A stretch of DNA of 64,000 bases. Origin: Patellaria atrata CBS 101060. Lineage: Eukaryota > Ascomycota > Dothideomycetes > Patellariales > Patellariaceae. Location of the stretch: NCBI GenBank assembly GCA_010093705.1, contig MU006101.1, positions 409,614-473,613 on the forward strand, in the 5' to 3' direction. The position numbers and the translations under genes are program-made. Numbering within the stretch: the first letter of the stretch is position 1; each line of letters starts with the position of its first letter. Below, piece by piece: positions 23,924 through 36,429 of this stretch. The notes beneath the pieces are model-generated. The model was given only the letters and a program-made list of their open reading frames with translations. It ran no database searches and was not told where the DNA came from.

Positions 23924-24370
23924 GTACAAATCGACGGCAGCATACGAAGTGAAAGAGGAGCACCAAGATTCTCATTCGACCCATGCTGTACCAATTGATC
24001 ATCAATCGAGCTATACCTCGCTTGATTCGTCTACTGGCACCGAGAAAATAGATAAGAACCACCCAAACCTCAATTCCTACGAAGACCGTTTTGAAGCCAA
24101 ACCTAAAACTATCATTGCAAACTCATCCCCAGCAGAACCGGTTCCCAACTTAAGTACAACCAAGGTATCATCTGCCAGTGCACTAAATCCAACGGTTCAC
24201 GCACCACCCTCTCCCCGTACAACGCCTGAAGTCGGCTATGGGGAATTTACTCCAGCTAAGATCAACCCAGCGTAAAATCCGTTCATTCTGGAATGAAACG
24301 GAAGGCGGATGCAGATGATAGTCCTACGCAAGATGCATCACCGCAGCCGCAGAAGAGGGGGTGCTCATGA
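23924..24370 (+). pseudogene. Stranded host coding fragment next to the LINE tail
   Basis: Immediately after the LINE poly-A, an open frame continues for about 117 codons of Ser/Thr/Pro-rich, disordered sequence (EPVPNLSTTKVSSASALNP; HAPPSPRTTPEVGYGEFTP). It hits a stop at 24273-24275. In the next frame it continues convincingly as SGMKRKADADDSPTQDASP and ends at a TGA at 24368-24370. The KRKAD-type basic patch suggests the C-terminus of a nuclear protein. There is no own start codon apart from one supplied by the LINE tail. I read this as the 3' remnant of a gene interrupted by the LINE, then frameshifted. Family unknown. Confidence 0.5.
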
Positions 24371-25289
24371 ACTTGGCAAGTTCATGGTAGTTATCCGACC
24401 AAACACATTTTTCACACAATTCCTAAACTATCATGCGGAACCATGATCATGATGTGCTTTCGAGAACTCGCCTTTACGTTTAGTATCAGTTTACCTGGAG
24501 GGGAATATGTTTATCTCTCCGTATCGCCGATCCATTCGTAGGTCAAAGCTCGAAGAAACGTTTTCAGGGTTCGTAATCTCATTATCTTTCCCTGGTTTAT
24601 TTTTTTTCTCTCCCATTCAGTATGGTGATATCTAGATTGAACTACTCAGGTGTCGGGAAAGTGGAGTATTCCGTTATTTAAGGTCTTGAAGGTAAAATGG
24701 TGAGGCGTTCAGGACAATTTTTCCTAGAGAGGAGCAAGCTAGGCTTCTATAAGAGATGGCATGGTATCAGAGATGACGCATTTTGCCGCGCTTCATATTC
24801 ACCATGACTTTTCGTTCTCTAGTGGTCAAGCGTTGGCCGTACTTGGTCGTATTCTCGACCTTGACCTAGCTTCGAATATTAATGAATGACCCATATTAAG
24901 ACACCCAATCTCTCAACTGTTCCTGTCGTCCTTCAGATTCTTAAACCATTACCGCTGTCTACATTCTTTCTCGGATTTGTGATTCCAGTACTTGCCCATG
25001 GACGTTCAAGGCTCCGAACTTAAGCACCCGCACCCCATGGCTCACTTGTGCGATAGTCCTTATCAACGTTTTATCGTGGCTCTTTCTCTAGGGAGAAGAT
25101 CATCTTCGATAAGGGCACAGTGGAAGGGGGGAGTTGAGAAACATCAATCAACCGGGTCATGAATCGGTAATTACTTGCTCCTTCAAAACTATATCACTGT
25201 GATTTCAACGATCCAGTTCCAGAGAATATCATACCATGAATAGAACTTCGCAAATCCTCATAATATCATATCATTGCTTTTTGTTGGTA
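24371..25289. other. Intergenic, downstream of amidase
   Basis: No gene or repeat recognised. It contains a T-rich run near 24596-24610. Confidence 0.5.
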
Positions 25290-27202
25290 TCATATTCCGG
25301 GCCGATCAATCATTTTAGAATCGAACACCCAGCCCGTCTCTTCCATGATGAAATCAAGCGCTTGTATCACCTTCTCATCTTCGTATCGCCGGCCGACCAG
25401 CTGAAGCGATATAGGGGCATCTCGGTACTTCTCAGGATCATCTGCGTTCCAACAAATCAGCTGAAATACAGAAAAACGGACGGTAAACGCTTACAAAGAT
25501 CATAGTTGTACCTGTCTTGCTCGTTCCGAGGAACATAGTCAAGATCCTTCGCATCTCGATCCGGATTCGATTTTGTAATCTGTAAGAATTAGTACGGCAT
25601 TCAAGACATTTACTCAAGAGAGGACGTATGCACAGGAAAGACAAGCGCCGGATAGTCGAGCAGATTCCACTGTGATGTGTAACCCCAATATCTCGAGCAA
25701 TCTAACGGCGGCGCAGCACCCGGTCCAACAGGGCAAAGTATGACATCGACCACATCACCATCTTTGCCGGTATCGTTCCAGATCTTGGCGTATGCTGCCT
25801 TGTATTGCTCACGGCGGACTGTTAATTTCCACACCTCGTCGATCGAACGGCGACGGGTGTGAGGATTTTCCTTGAGGATGAATTCGGAGAGAGGACGCAA
25901 GGGTTCTCCGGAAGATTCTAGGGCCGCCATTTCCTCGTCTCCGCCATCGCAGAAGTATAGAGAAGCCTATATCTATATAAGTGGATGCGTTGAATATCAG
26001 CATTTAACGAAGGGTCTTACTATGATTTCCCACGCGAGATCATGCTTATACGGCTTCCAGTTCACTACCGATATGTCCTCTGATTTTTTCATGCCATGTA
26101 CCATGGCCTGCAGAGCAGCGATGATGGGAGGGTGAGGTTTGACAATTCCGTCATCCCATAACACTGCAACTTTCAACCTTCTCTTCCCGTCCTCACGCCG
26201 CAACCAGTCCTTGGAATCTCGCCACTCGAACGGCAACAGGCTCGGTTCTGTCAGCCAGGGTCTTTGATCAATTAGAACTTTCATAAATAACTTGATACCC
26301 TCTAGCGAGGTACTCATGGGGCCAATGCAGGGGATAATCTGCTCTTCACCGAGCATTGCTGCTGACCATCCATACACGGGTAGCCTGTAGCTTGTGGGTT
26401 TTAGACCGAAAACCCCGTTGTTCGCCGCAGGGCTTCTGATACTCCCTCCGATATCTGTACCGATACCAAGACAACTACCCCGCAGTCCCAGCAATGCTCC
26501 TTCGCCTCCAGAGCTCCCTCCGCTCGTAAGCTCCCGGTTGAACGGGTTCACAGTCACACCATACAGGTTGCTCGAGGTCTCCAGGTGCATGAGTGTCTGG
26601 GGTTGGGTTGTCCGAACGTAGAACACAGCACCCGCGTTCCAAAGAAGACGTAGGATATGTGAATCTTCTTCCCCTACTCTCCCAACCCAGCCTACGAATC
26701 CAGCATTGATATCGAGACCTTTCATGGTCAGATGCTCCTTGACGCTTATGGGAAGGCCGTGTAAGGGGCCAATTGGTGTCTTATGCTCCGCGAAGTATCG
26801 ATCGAGATATTTCGCTCTTTCGAGAGCTCGCTGTGGTAGTAGTTCCGTGATACAGTTACACTGGACAATGTCAACGTCAATTTACTGAATTTCATATGAA
26901 CACAACGCTACGGAACTCACCAGTTTCTGTGCGAGACCAGCTCGCCGTAGAAACGCATTTGTGACGTTAAACGCTGACCATCTGCCTGTCCTAAGCTCTT
27001 CTAGAATCTCTTCCGGCGAGCTCTCAGTTATCTCGACCTCTTTGGTGGTCAGAAGTTCCCGTGGGATGTGAGTGACGTTGCGAGGCAACTCCGACGGAAC
27101 GTCTGGTATGGGAGGATCAATTGCTGCTATAGTCTCATCGCGGCGCTTCTGTGACGAGGCAGCGATCTCTTGCCATGCTTTCTTCGGTTCTTTCGCTGCC
27201 AT
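25290..27202 (-). CDS. Amidase-signature hydrolase (acetamidase-like)
   Basis: Five exons on the minus strand: 27202-26921, 26860-26021, 25966-25634, 25579-25495, 25441-25290, giving 563 residues. The catalytic Lys lies in ISVKEH (K135), the cis-Ser in GGSSGGE (S210), and the nucleophile Ser in GIGTDIGGSIR (S234). The Lys-Ser-Ser spacing (75 and 24) equals that of FAAH, so the active site looks intact. The C-terminus has YVPRNEQDRYNYDLYDPE and PISLQLVGRRYEDEKV, typical of fungal acetamidase/general amidases that release ammonia from amides. No signal peptide. The third intron uses a weak GTGCAT donor, chosen because it keeps frame and family length. Substrate unknown. Confidence 0.93.
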
Positions 27203-27787
27203 GGAGCTCTGTAGGTATTAATCTCGTGGTGTTCGTGATGGAGTCGGGTCCTGGAAGCTCGAAGAGCCAGAGAAGGGAACCATCATTCTTATAACGGTTT
27301 GGACGCAGGTAGGACATCATACAGGTGGGGTTTCGGCGTATACAGCTGCAGCTTGAACAGGCAGTCAGTTGCGTTCGGAGTGCAGTAAATTGACGATAAG
27401 ACTGCCAACTCCACTGCATCATCCCATCCAAAATGCAATCTAGGTGTAACGCACCGGCCGCTTAACGGTCCCCGCACACCGAGGAGGTTAAGGTAAAGTG
27501 ACAGGGGCCTTGGCATTAACAAGACGAGGAGTCAAGAACAAATGAGTTGTAATATTGACATTCCACAGCATAGCAGTATGGTCATCGCAGGCCTCTTAAT
27601 ACAGTCAAGAACGGAGACTAATATAAAACCATGTCAAGCCCTACCAATCCTTATCCTTTTTCCGTCCCTTCCTTTAACCGGAGGCCCAATCATCCAAAAC
27701 CAAAAGGGTATGAAGCTATAAAAAGAAGAAAATACACACCCGGAACATAAAAGATCAGAAAAATAAGAGGAACATCATGACAAGATT
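27203..27787. other. Spacer between amidase and the large unknown gene
   Basis: This holds the 5' region of the amidase and the 3' UTR of the next minus-strand gene. No further gene seen. Confidence 0.5.
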
Positions 27788-30750
27788 TCAAATATACGAT
27801 GAGACGATGTCATCGCCATCAAAATACGCCCCCCCTCGACCGCTCTTCTCCATTCTCTTCGGGCTCCTCATTGGCAATGCAGGTTGATGGAACGATTGCA
27901 TGCTTTCATATCTTGGAGGTTGTTGGTATCGCGTATTTTGTGATTGCTGCTGCTGCTGCTGCTGTTGTTGAGCTAGAGCTTGCAAGTACTGATTTCGGAC
28001 ACTCTCCATGCGCATTGTAGGGGACATGGCGCGCTCTCTATGATCCATTGGAATATTAGAATTCATGCTACGCTCGTGCTCGAGTCGAATGGTTTGAGCT
28101 AGACTCATCCCGTTCGCAGGGTAGTCAGGGGGAAGAGGGGGATGGTTACGCATTACTGGCGTGGAACCACGTTCTTGCTCTAATCGAACTGTCGTTCCCA
28201 GGCTGATATCGGTCGGTGCGTACTGGAACGGAGGACTGCCGTCTAGCTCGCTGAGCGCATCTCCGGAATCAACGTTAGAGGAACCCGACGCATCGAGCTC
28301 CTTTGGGCTTTCCGCACTCGCTGCGTGCTTCCACCGATCTTTGGCCTCCCAGCAGTAGCTACGCTTTTGCGGTGCACGGAGAGAGATAGCAGGTGCTCCA
28401 GTCCAAGGTCGGAAGCCATCGGGTATATCTAGACATAGTAAATAATTTACTCGGTCACGGTAGCGTACTCCAATGGTGTCGACGGATAATTTGGAAATGG
28501 TTTGAATGATGCCATATAGCAGGATCCAGCGCCCCATTCGTGCCTCTGCCCAAGACATGTCCGTTGGTAGGTCCACGGTCTTCTCATACCTAATAAATGC
28601 GTCGACGAAGGCATTTGCTACTGTAAGTTAGCATAAGTTTAGAGGTACACATCAGAGAAAAATGCTTACATTCGAAGGTGAGACCGGGTTTATTATTGTT
28701 GGTCGCACCGCTGAAAGCGATAGCAATCTCGAATTGCTCTTTCTGATCACGAACCGCTGCAGACTTTGCCTTGCCTCTTAAACCTCCAAAGAAAGACTTC
28801 TTCTCCTTCTGTTTTGGCGCTGGTATATGCGTCGATCGTGGTAAGAGAGGGTATGGTCCTGGAAGTCGCTCATGCATATTCCGGTTATCAAAACTCCCAA
28901 GCATATCAGTGATTGGTAGTCCTGGCATATCAGCATTGAAAGATTCGCCACTATGATTTTTATATGGCATTATTTCCCATTTTCGCGTGTGACGAGTCTC
29001 GTTAGCCTGCCAGTAGATGTTTCGATCGACCAGATATTCCCACATCGCGCCGAAATCTTCCTGTAAACGGGTAACAACTGATCTGTTCAACCATCTTCCG
29101 CTGTTCGTGCTACGTTCAGGGGGCCAGGCACCACAATCGTTACTATAATAGTCAACCAGAAACTTTCTGAACAGATCATAACTCTTATAGGCTGCATGAG
29201 ATTCGGAAATTCCCATTGTTGTCCATATATCTGAGAAATTCCAATTTTCAAGTAGGCGCTCCGCATCCAAAACTTTGAGTTGCAATTGATTGTATGCGTT
29301 TTCCAGGTTGTGTCGGGTCGTCAATGATAGACGTTTGAATTCCGGATAATCCTGCATGTTGCTGTTCATTATCCCAACGCTGTGGATAAATGCTTCCTTA
29401 TAGCCTTCGAGCCAACGAACATGTGGTAACTCGCACCAAGCCAGCAGACCAAGCGCTGCTCTACTATTTCCCCTGACATCATCAAGTCCTCGCTGTCTGA
29501 TATACTCGATGATTCTCTGAACGTTTCCCCTTCGCCGTGGATCGCCCTCGTTCAATTCATAGAAGGAATCCATCACACCGAGTAGACCAGAAAACATTTC
29601 GAATACGTCTCGTCCAACCACTGGTAAGGTGTAGAGAAGCGCTAAGAAATTACGGACTGCTAAATGATATAGATGCTTTTCAAAACTCGATGTTATATTG
29701 GCCGGCGCGCGAAACCATATCTCATGAGTGATCTCCGCCTCTTGACCGTACATTCCAGCAGAAGAAGCCTTATCACTGGCAGCGGCGCTCATGGGTGGCG
29801 TAGCTTCGTTCATTCCCCTCATCGCTTGGTGGTTGCTGGTCCGGCTTCCAGACGGCCGTAAAGAATTGTTAGCATAATTTCTAGGATATTGGGAAATTGA
29901 GCTCCCATTGTCACTCGAGAAGCTGGCTGGGGTCTCGGTCTCTTCTGCTAGATAGCCCAGATTCGACCTCGTGAGTGGCGCTCCAGGAGTTGGCGGGGGT
30001 GTAAGCTCATCGACCCTGTAAACCTCGCCATATTGCAACAGGTTGTTCAGAAATAGGGAACCAGCTCTCTCAAGTAGCTTTACGTGGACCCGCAAGGCAG
30101 GTTTTGGGTCTTCGTCATCTACCTCTTCACTGAAATAAACATTACAATCACCAGATGACATGCGCATGTCATGATCCTGGAAAATTGTTAACGATCTGTC
30201 ATAAGTATAATAGTTGAAAACTCACGTTGTCAAAGCCACGATAGGGAACAGGGGATTTATCACCCCCATACCAGAACATCATGCCGCTGGTCCTACGTGA
30301 CTGAGATACGTCGGACGTTGATTGAGTAGTCCGATCACTCATTTGTGACGGTTGGCCTACACGATTCGCTGGCGTACTCTTCGAAGGAACGCCACCACCC
30401 CTACCCCTTGGAGCAACAGTCTCCTTACCTGCTCGATTTTGATATCTTTCGTCTGGCTTGATTTTGGCAGCAGCGGTTTTTGGCCGGTGCTGCTCATTTC
30501 TACTTTGAGATGCATTTCGGGAATTGCTAGAAGAACCTTGCGAGCGAATAGTTGTTGAAAATGATGGTGTTCGTGTGAGAGTCTGAGACGACGATGGTCG
30601 TTGTAATGTACTGCTGGACCCCAAACTCCATCCGCTGGACGAAGTTGTGGATCTGATATCGTGAGAGTATTGCTTTGCAGCCTGCTTTTTCTCCGTCTTT
30701 TCAATGTTTTTCACAATAGCCTTGCGGCCTCGGGCTCCTCTTCCCGACAT
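27788..30750 (-). CDS. Large conserved fungal protein of unknown function
   Basis: Three exons on the minus strand: 30750-30226, 30176-28670, 28620-27788, with two 49-bp introns, giving 954 residues. Residues 1-175 are basic, Ser/Gln-rich and disordered, starting MSGRGARGRK. The folded core runs from DHDMRMSSGDCNVYF through a DEDPKPALRVH strand, a helical region (HLYHLAVRNFLALLYTLPVVGR; HAAYKSYDLFRKFLVDYYSND) to RYRDRVNYLLCLDIPDGFRPW. The tail has polyQ (nine Gln) and a Pro/Gln-rich segment. From memory this resembles the fungal-only DUF8004 type; no activity is known. No signal peptide or membrane segment, so cytosolic or nuclear. The polyQ codons are a CTG/TTG run at 27946-27972 on the + strand and may vary in length. 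Confidence 0.85.
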
Positions 30751-33143
30751 TTCAAATTGCGATTTCCCGTTCTGACTGTTTTACTAGTCGAGCTTTTATT
30801 TCCCAAGGGCACCTTTCAGAAAGGAATGAACTCAGTAGTAGTGGAATATTTTAGGTGATGATTAGTTAATATCTCATGTCCAGCATGGGATATTGACTTC
30901 GGGTCGAATCCGAATAGAAAAGGTTACACTAGGGCTAAATAAATAGAGTACAGTGCGCGATATGCTTTCCGGGATATACTGTAGCAGGAGTACCAGCTGG
31001 GTATGGTTCGCGCGTGTAGCTCTCGGATATAGTAAAAGTTTGATTGATAAAATCTCATACACATGCAAAAAGGAGAGAAGCCAAACGGCGAAGGTTGCGC
31101 ACCGCGTAGGAGGGGAATCAGACGCCTTTAATATCGAGGCAGGTAGACGGTCGAGGCTGAAGCCGGATTAGGCTCTGGCAAGGCTCAGCATAATGATATC
31201 GGTTGCTGTACGCTGTTCCACGAAGCCAAGCCTGCAGACAATCAATAAACGACGGCCTCTAGAAATAATCGGACAGGCTGTAAAGGTCAAGGGTCAAAGT
31301 ATCGTAGGGATCCACCAGGGGGTACCGAGCAAGGCTAAGAGCAATCTTTGGGTAAAAGACAGTGAATTTGCTTCCAGCATATCCTGCAAAGAGGACGACC
31401 GGGAAAGGAGGGTGTTGTCGGGTAGTCCCCTCGCTATAAAGGAAGAATAATTGAAGGCCATGTTTCTGGCGTTTCCCCCTTGCTGTTAGGACTTAAGAGG
31501 ATTGACGGCGCAGTTCCGCACTATCCTCTCCAACGGTTTGGGCTTGGGCCGGGCGAAGATAAGAGAGCAACGGCAGCCATTCCTCATACAGAGCACTTGT
31601 GCAATTTTGTACATCGATAGCCTGTCTCTGGCTTTAATTTTGCACTGATTTGCTCCGACTTATGCCAGTTTTCGTTTTTCCGGTCAGCCCTTGGCCTTAC
31701 AGGCCAATTTCCAAATGCAGAACATCCGAGCGAGATTTACCGCGTACTTGTACAGTAAAAGTTCAAAATAAAAACTTTGAACGACATATTCGGAATCGTG
31801 AATCTTCTAATAAGTGATTTTCAGATAAAGGTAAACAATTTCCGTATGAACGAAGTATTGACTTCAGGTAATAGTACAACTTGTGAGACTCATTCCGAAG
31901 GATTGGTGAATAAGGCGACTTGCCGCACGCCAAAAGCGACTGCATTGCATGCAAGAGTCAAGCGTTTTCTGCATCAAGCGACTCATGTGGATTGTGGAGA
32001 CAGAGTGGAGTCCTTGAAGTTCAACGTCCGGATGAATTTATCAGTAAGCACTTGCTAGCTTTAAAGACAGGCTATGATAACCGCTTCGTCCACGAATTCT
32101 GAAGAAAAGATTAACATCCATGCGGGACCATTATTAGGAATGAATTCGCAGAGTATGAATAATATGTCAACCACCAGAACTTTTGCTGTCTAAGGGGTAC
32201 GCATTGATGGCGCTGTGAAGGCACTCAAAGACAACTCAAATGATTCTTCTGCTAATCAACTTTGTGAAAAGTAGAGGATACTATCAACTTCAACACTTGG
32301 TCGTTTACTGATAGGATTCGTTTCATGATGTCTCAAAGGTCCGTTCATCCTTTTGCAAGGGTTTAAACTGCAAACTGTAGCGTATTGAAACGAAGAGGAA
32401 GCCACCGTCACATCACGTCCACTTTAGGACTGTACTGTAAGAGTAACTGTCAATGGTCAGTCTGTAAGGCGGGTTTGGTTGTCAATACCTGCGAGTCCAC
32501 CATGTCCAACGGACAATAACAAGTCACGTAGTACTCCGTACGCGAAAAAAGACGTAAGGTATCTCTTCGAGCTGAAAAAGGCTCATATCATATCGACTGG
32601 CGTGTGCCTATGGCGGGATTGAAGATGTGCGAGATTCAGCTGTGGATGCTAATCTTTTTGCTTTTTCGACCCATATCGTTGGTTTGATTTGGGTCAGGCC
32701 GAGAAGTTGAGGCCTTTTAGTGCCCTTAGTGGTCTCTACTAAGGCGCAAAGCACGCTATCGTGGCTACCCAGCCACCCGACGTCTCCTTAGTAACCCAAC
32801 CTCTCCCTAGCCACACACTTTACTCATGATATTATACCCATATATTCCGCCAGAGTACGTCATCTCGTTATACAAGAATATTTTACATTTCCCCTTTCTA
32901 TATATCTTTTCCCTTACATCCCTCTGGTGTTCTTGTCTGAAGCGCAAGTCTCATGGAATCGTGGTTGTAGCTTCCCCCGCCATTGCTACCCCACCACGTG
33001 CTGCAGGATCGTCGTCAGTTCAGCTCGATCTGACAGTCAAGTCCAACGTCGGCCAAACCCCGTGCTACAAGTACAAGACACTTTATTCCAACCGGAACCT
33101 CTTTAGGAACACTTGTTACTCGACTATATAATCCACCTGCGAC
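30751..33143. other. Intergenic, 2.4 kb, upstream of two divergent genes
   Basis: No gene supported; the frames present lack coding character. The right end (32700-33140) is C-rich and holds the promoter and leader of the MARVEL gene. Confidence 0.5.
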
Positions 33144-33823
33144 ATGGGAATTTCGGGCTTTCTCTTCATCTCATGGCGTCTCGCCGAGATAGTTACACTC
33201 ATCCCGACCCTCGGGATGATGGCCTACTTCGTCCACGGCTACATCGAGGCTAATCAACTACAACCAACCTCGATTCTTTTACTGTTCATAGCGTCTGTTC
33301 TCGCGGCAGCATGGGCTATCGCGACATTATTTGCATACGCAAAAGCACGGCATTCGGCCATGTTCGTTGCGACGGTTGATCTCTGCTTCGTCGGTCTCTT
33401 CATTGCTGCCGTCTACTACCTTCGGGGAATTGCACGCGCGGATTGCTCCAACTTTCGCAATGATCGGTTCTTTGCTTCCCTGGGTATCTTAGGATACTCG
33501 GGTACCATTTCCGGCTACAAACCATCATTCCATATCAACAAGCATTGCGCCATGTTGAAAGCCTGCTTTGCATTTGGAATCATGAATTGCATTTTCTTCT
33601 TCATCACATTCGCGAGTCACCCCTTTTCCTTCCATTTATATTCCATTAACTGACTTTTCAATAGCTGCTGGCTCTTCTGGTTCATCGTAACCACAGGAAG
33701 GACGATGTCGTCGTCAAGCGAGAGCGCCACGTAACCCGACATGGCCATCGCGGCAGCCGTGAATACCATTCTAGCAGTCCACGGCGCTCGCACCACAGCA
33801 GCCGCCGTCAATACTATGTTTGA
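33144..33823 (+). CDS. MARVEL-domain membrane protein, four TM
   Basis: Two exons, 33144-33611 and 33665-33823, giving 208 residues. Four hydrophobic segments fit the MARVEL fold: residues about 10-30, 42-65, 73-92 and 145-165. An extracellular loop contains two Cys. The cytoplasmic tail is basic and ends RRSHHSSRRQYYV, as in many fungal MARVEL proteins. The family organises membrane microdomains and vesicle contacts. The 53-bp intron begins GC (TTC/GCGAGT) and ends CAATAG with an AACTGAC branch. Only this non-canonical GC-AG splice joins FFFITF to LLALLVHRN in frame; the nearby GT at 33616 does not. Confidence 0.88.
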
Positions 33824-34561
33824 ACTAGTAATTCCGACAAGCGACGTTGCTATATAGGCGAGAAGACAAGATCGGGAAAGGTGTTCTGGTTTGTTATATG
33901 GATCAATCCTGTTGGACTATGGTTGATAAAGAACGGGCGTGTGTAAATGAACTTCTCCGTCGAGGGTTGATATATGCTTATCTCGAGATATCACTTTGAC
34001 CTTTTAAACCATATTGGAAGTCTCATCTATTTCTCATTATATGATATGATATGACGGAACGAATCTCACCTAGAATGGTTAGGACTGTACGAGCACAGTC
34101 TGATTTATTAGGAATGTATGTTATCTAACTTTTTCTTCTTTGATACCTAATTCAATTATCTCCTTGTTTAACTCGAAATGTACGGAGAATCATAGTTAAA
34201 CTTTTCGTATCTAATACTATCGTGGTATTCCTCGCATACTTACGTTCCCTCTTCAAAGTATCTTTGGCCCTACTGTACGGGAATAGTCACACGTGTTAGG
34301 TAGTCGAGCCGTACAACGAACTCCACCATTACAGTACAGGCTGCCGAGATGTCGTGGTTCTTCAGATTTACTAACCATTCGGTGCAGTAAATGTTAACCT
34401 AAGCAAGCATGGAAAGGCGGAGCATGCCAAATCTTGACAACGAGGAGATATGAGAAAGAAACTATTCTCCCGTACCAACAGCATCCCCTCAATACTTCCA
34501 GTAATTGGTGGTAAGGCAGCTGTCAAGGTACTTTGTAGATTTGAGGGGAAATATCGGCTAT

Positions 34562-34720
34562 AAAAGTGGATCGTCATTAGCTCATCTGGTAAAGGATAGT
34601 CTGAACACCTTTGCACGACCTGACTCAGGTTAGCCCGCGGAAACTAGGATCATCGTGGTTCTAATATCTTAAGTACCACCTTAGTGTATAACGACCGCAC
34701 CTCTCAGTCCCCTAACAATT
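34562..34720 (+). repeat. Dispersed SINE-like repeat, copy A
   Basis: It contains tagctcatctggtaaag, a good tRNA A-box and D-arm word, at 34578-34594. It shares with copy B the core 34627-34659 (aggttagcc-gcgg-aactaggatcatcgtgg, 31 of 33 positions) and a diverged right flank with tataacgaccgcacctct. Confidence 0.6.
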
Positions 34721-36411
34721 CTTACTTTCATCACTATTCATCTTAAGGTTGCCGACTCGATAAACTCATTGAGCGTAGGCGAGGAGCTCCTTCAATCAGT
34801 TCACCAACACTCAAGTGAATGAGCGATCCTGGAGGTTATACATGGAATGAGATGGCTAAGACCAGATGAATCTTCCAATAGAGCAATAGCTCCGGTTGCC
34901 ACAGTTCCCATCAGGGATTCCGTGGTTCTTATTCCAGTGGTTCGGTATCATTGAAGTGGATCGATCAATTGATATTGATATCCCTTACAACGGCCCTCTT
35001 TCTAGACGAACATCTTTCCTTTCCCCAAGCTCGAGAGAGCCGGAAGTCGCACTGTATGATTCGGTTTCGGAAAGCTGCCGTCGTACGGGAGTACATGTAC
35101 GAGGATTGGTCGACTGTTTGACCTTCACCGGAATGTCCAAACTCTGAAGGGAGTCCAATCGAGTTAGGGGGCTTGTTGATCCCTCACAACATATACCGTA
35201 AAATCTCATGCATTGTCTTCTGGAGTGTTCTGGTGAGCTTGTCCTCAGTTGGCTATTAGGCTACTCGTAGCTTAAATTTGAAAGAACAGCAGAGCGTTAG
35301 GACAACTACGAACAGACCAGGACCAGCTCAGGGCTAGGCCGTGACACTCTCGAGAGACGGTACATTAGATTTTACAGTATTGATCTGCAACATGCACCTC
35401 ATCCCCTATATCCGCCAAAGAAAAACATTCTGGCTGCTCCTTGCTCTTGCATGTAGTTGATTGGCTATGTGGTACAGCTCTTCGGAAGCCATCTTCGTTA
35501 CCTGATAGGTTGGTTAGCAGTCAGGTTACGAGACTTGAAGCCCAAGGTCCCGAAATGCGTTATAGCCCGAGGAACATAAGCATAGCAACCCGAAAAAAGC
35601 TAAGTCTACCGTCTACGCTCTATCAGTGGAATCCTACTCGAATTCTTTTTGTAGTAACCTTTAACGAATTGCATGACAACACATCAACCACATTATTCGG
35701 TTGGTTTGGAATCAACTGAAAATGTATTTAAAGCTTCAGATATATCACATTTGGTCCAAACTCTTTATGCTTGAAAAGATATCTCAGTTTATCCTGATAC
35801 AGATCCTTAGCGTATACCGTAAGCATCTAGGGGGATTCTTACATTGGAGATGACAGTTATCAAACAAGATTACTATTCTTAATATTGTCTTCCTCAATGT
35901 TCATTTCATAACATATAGGTACGTGAGGTTGACCTAACTCTTCCAAGGATTGTTTCTTCTGTTCCCCTTAATAACTGACAATTTCCTGAAAAGTGAACAC
36001 CGATGCCGTCTTGAACCTGTTCCAGAGCGACGTTTTATAGCTCAATGGATTTTACCTTGCGCCTAGAGATCTAAGAAGTGTAGAGACCGATCACTCTCAA
36101 TCCGTTATGCAATTCGAGAGCTTGTAAGAGTCATTTTACATCTCCGCATTTCGGGAGAGTAGCCATGATGAAACCACCAATTCCCCCAGCGGCCCATCGG
36201 ATAATAAATCAATATCTCTACTGTCTATTACCCGTACTAACAAATTGCTCCTTTTCTTCCATTACGGTGGCTGGCTCATCAAGAGTGTGGATACCTTGAA
36301 TCTCGGTTTTCTTCTTGTGGATACTGATATTCTGCCCGAGATATCTTGTTCCAGTCAAATGATACGGTAGAAGTAGACCTAATACGATTTTAAATAGGCT
36401 GACTAGGCAAA

Positions 36412-36429
36412 AACAACAACAACAACAAC
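36412..36429. repeat. (AAC)6 microsatellite
   Basis: Six uninterrupted aac units in the gene desert. Confidence 0.9.

Noticed and set aside
27135-27522. Two minus-strand frames upstream of the amidase
   Set aside because: They overlap the amidase start in other frames and resemble nothing.
31193-31450. 85-codon plus-strand frame
   Set aside because: No coding character or context; probably chance.
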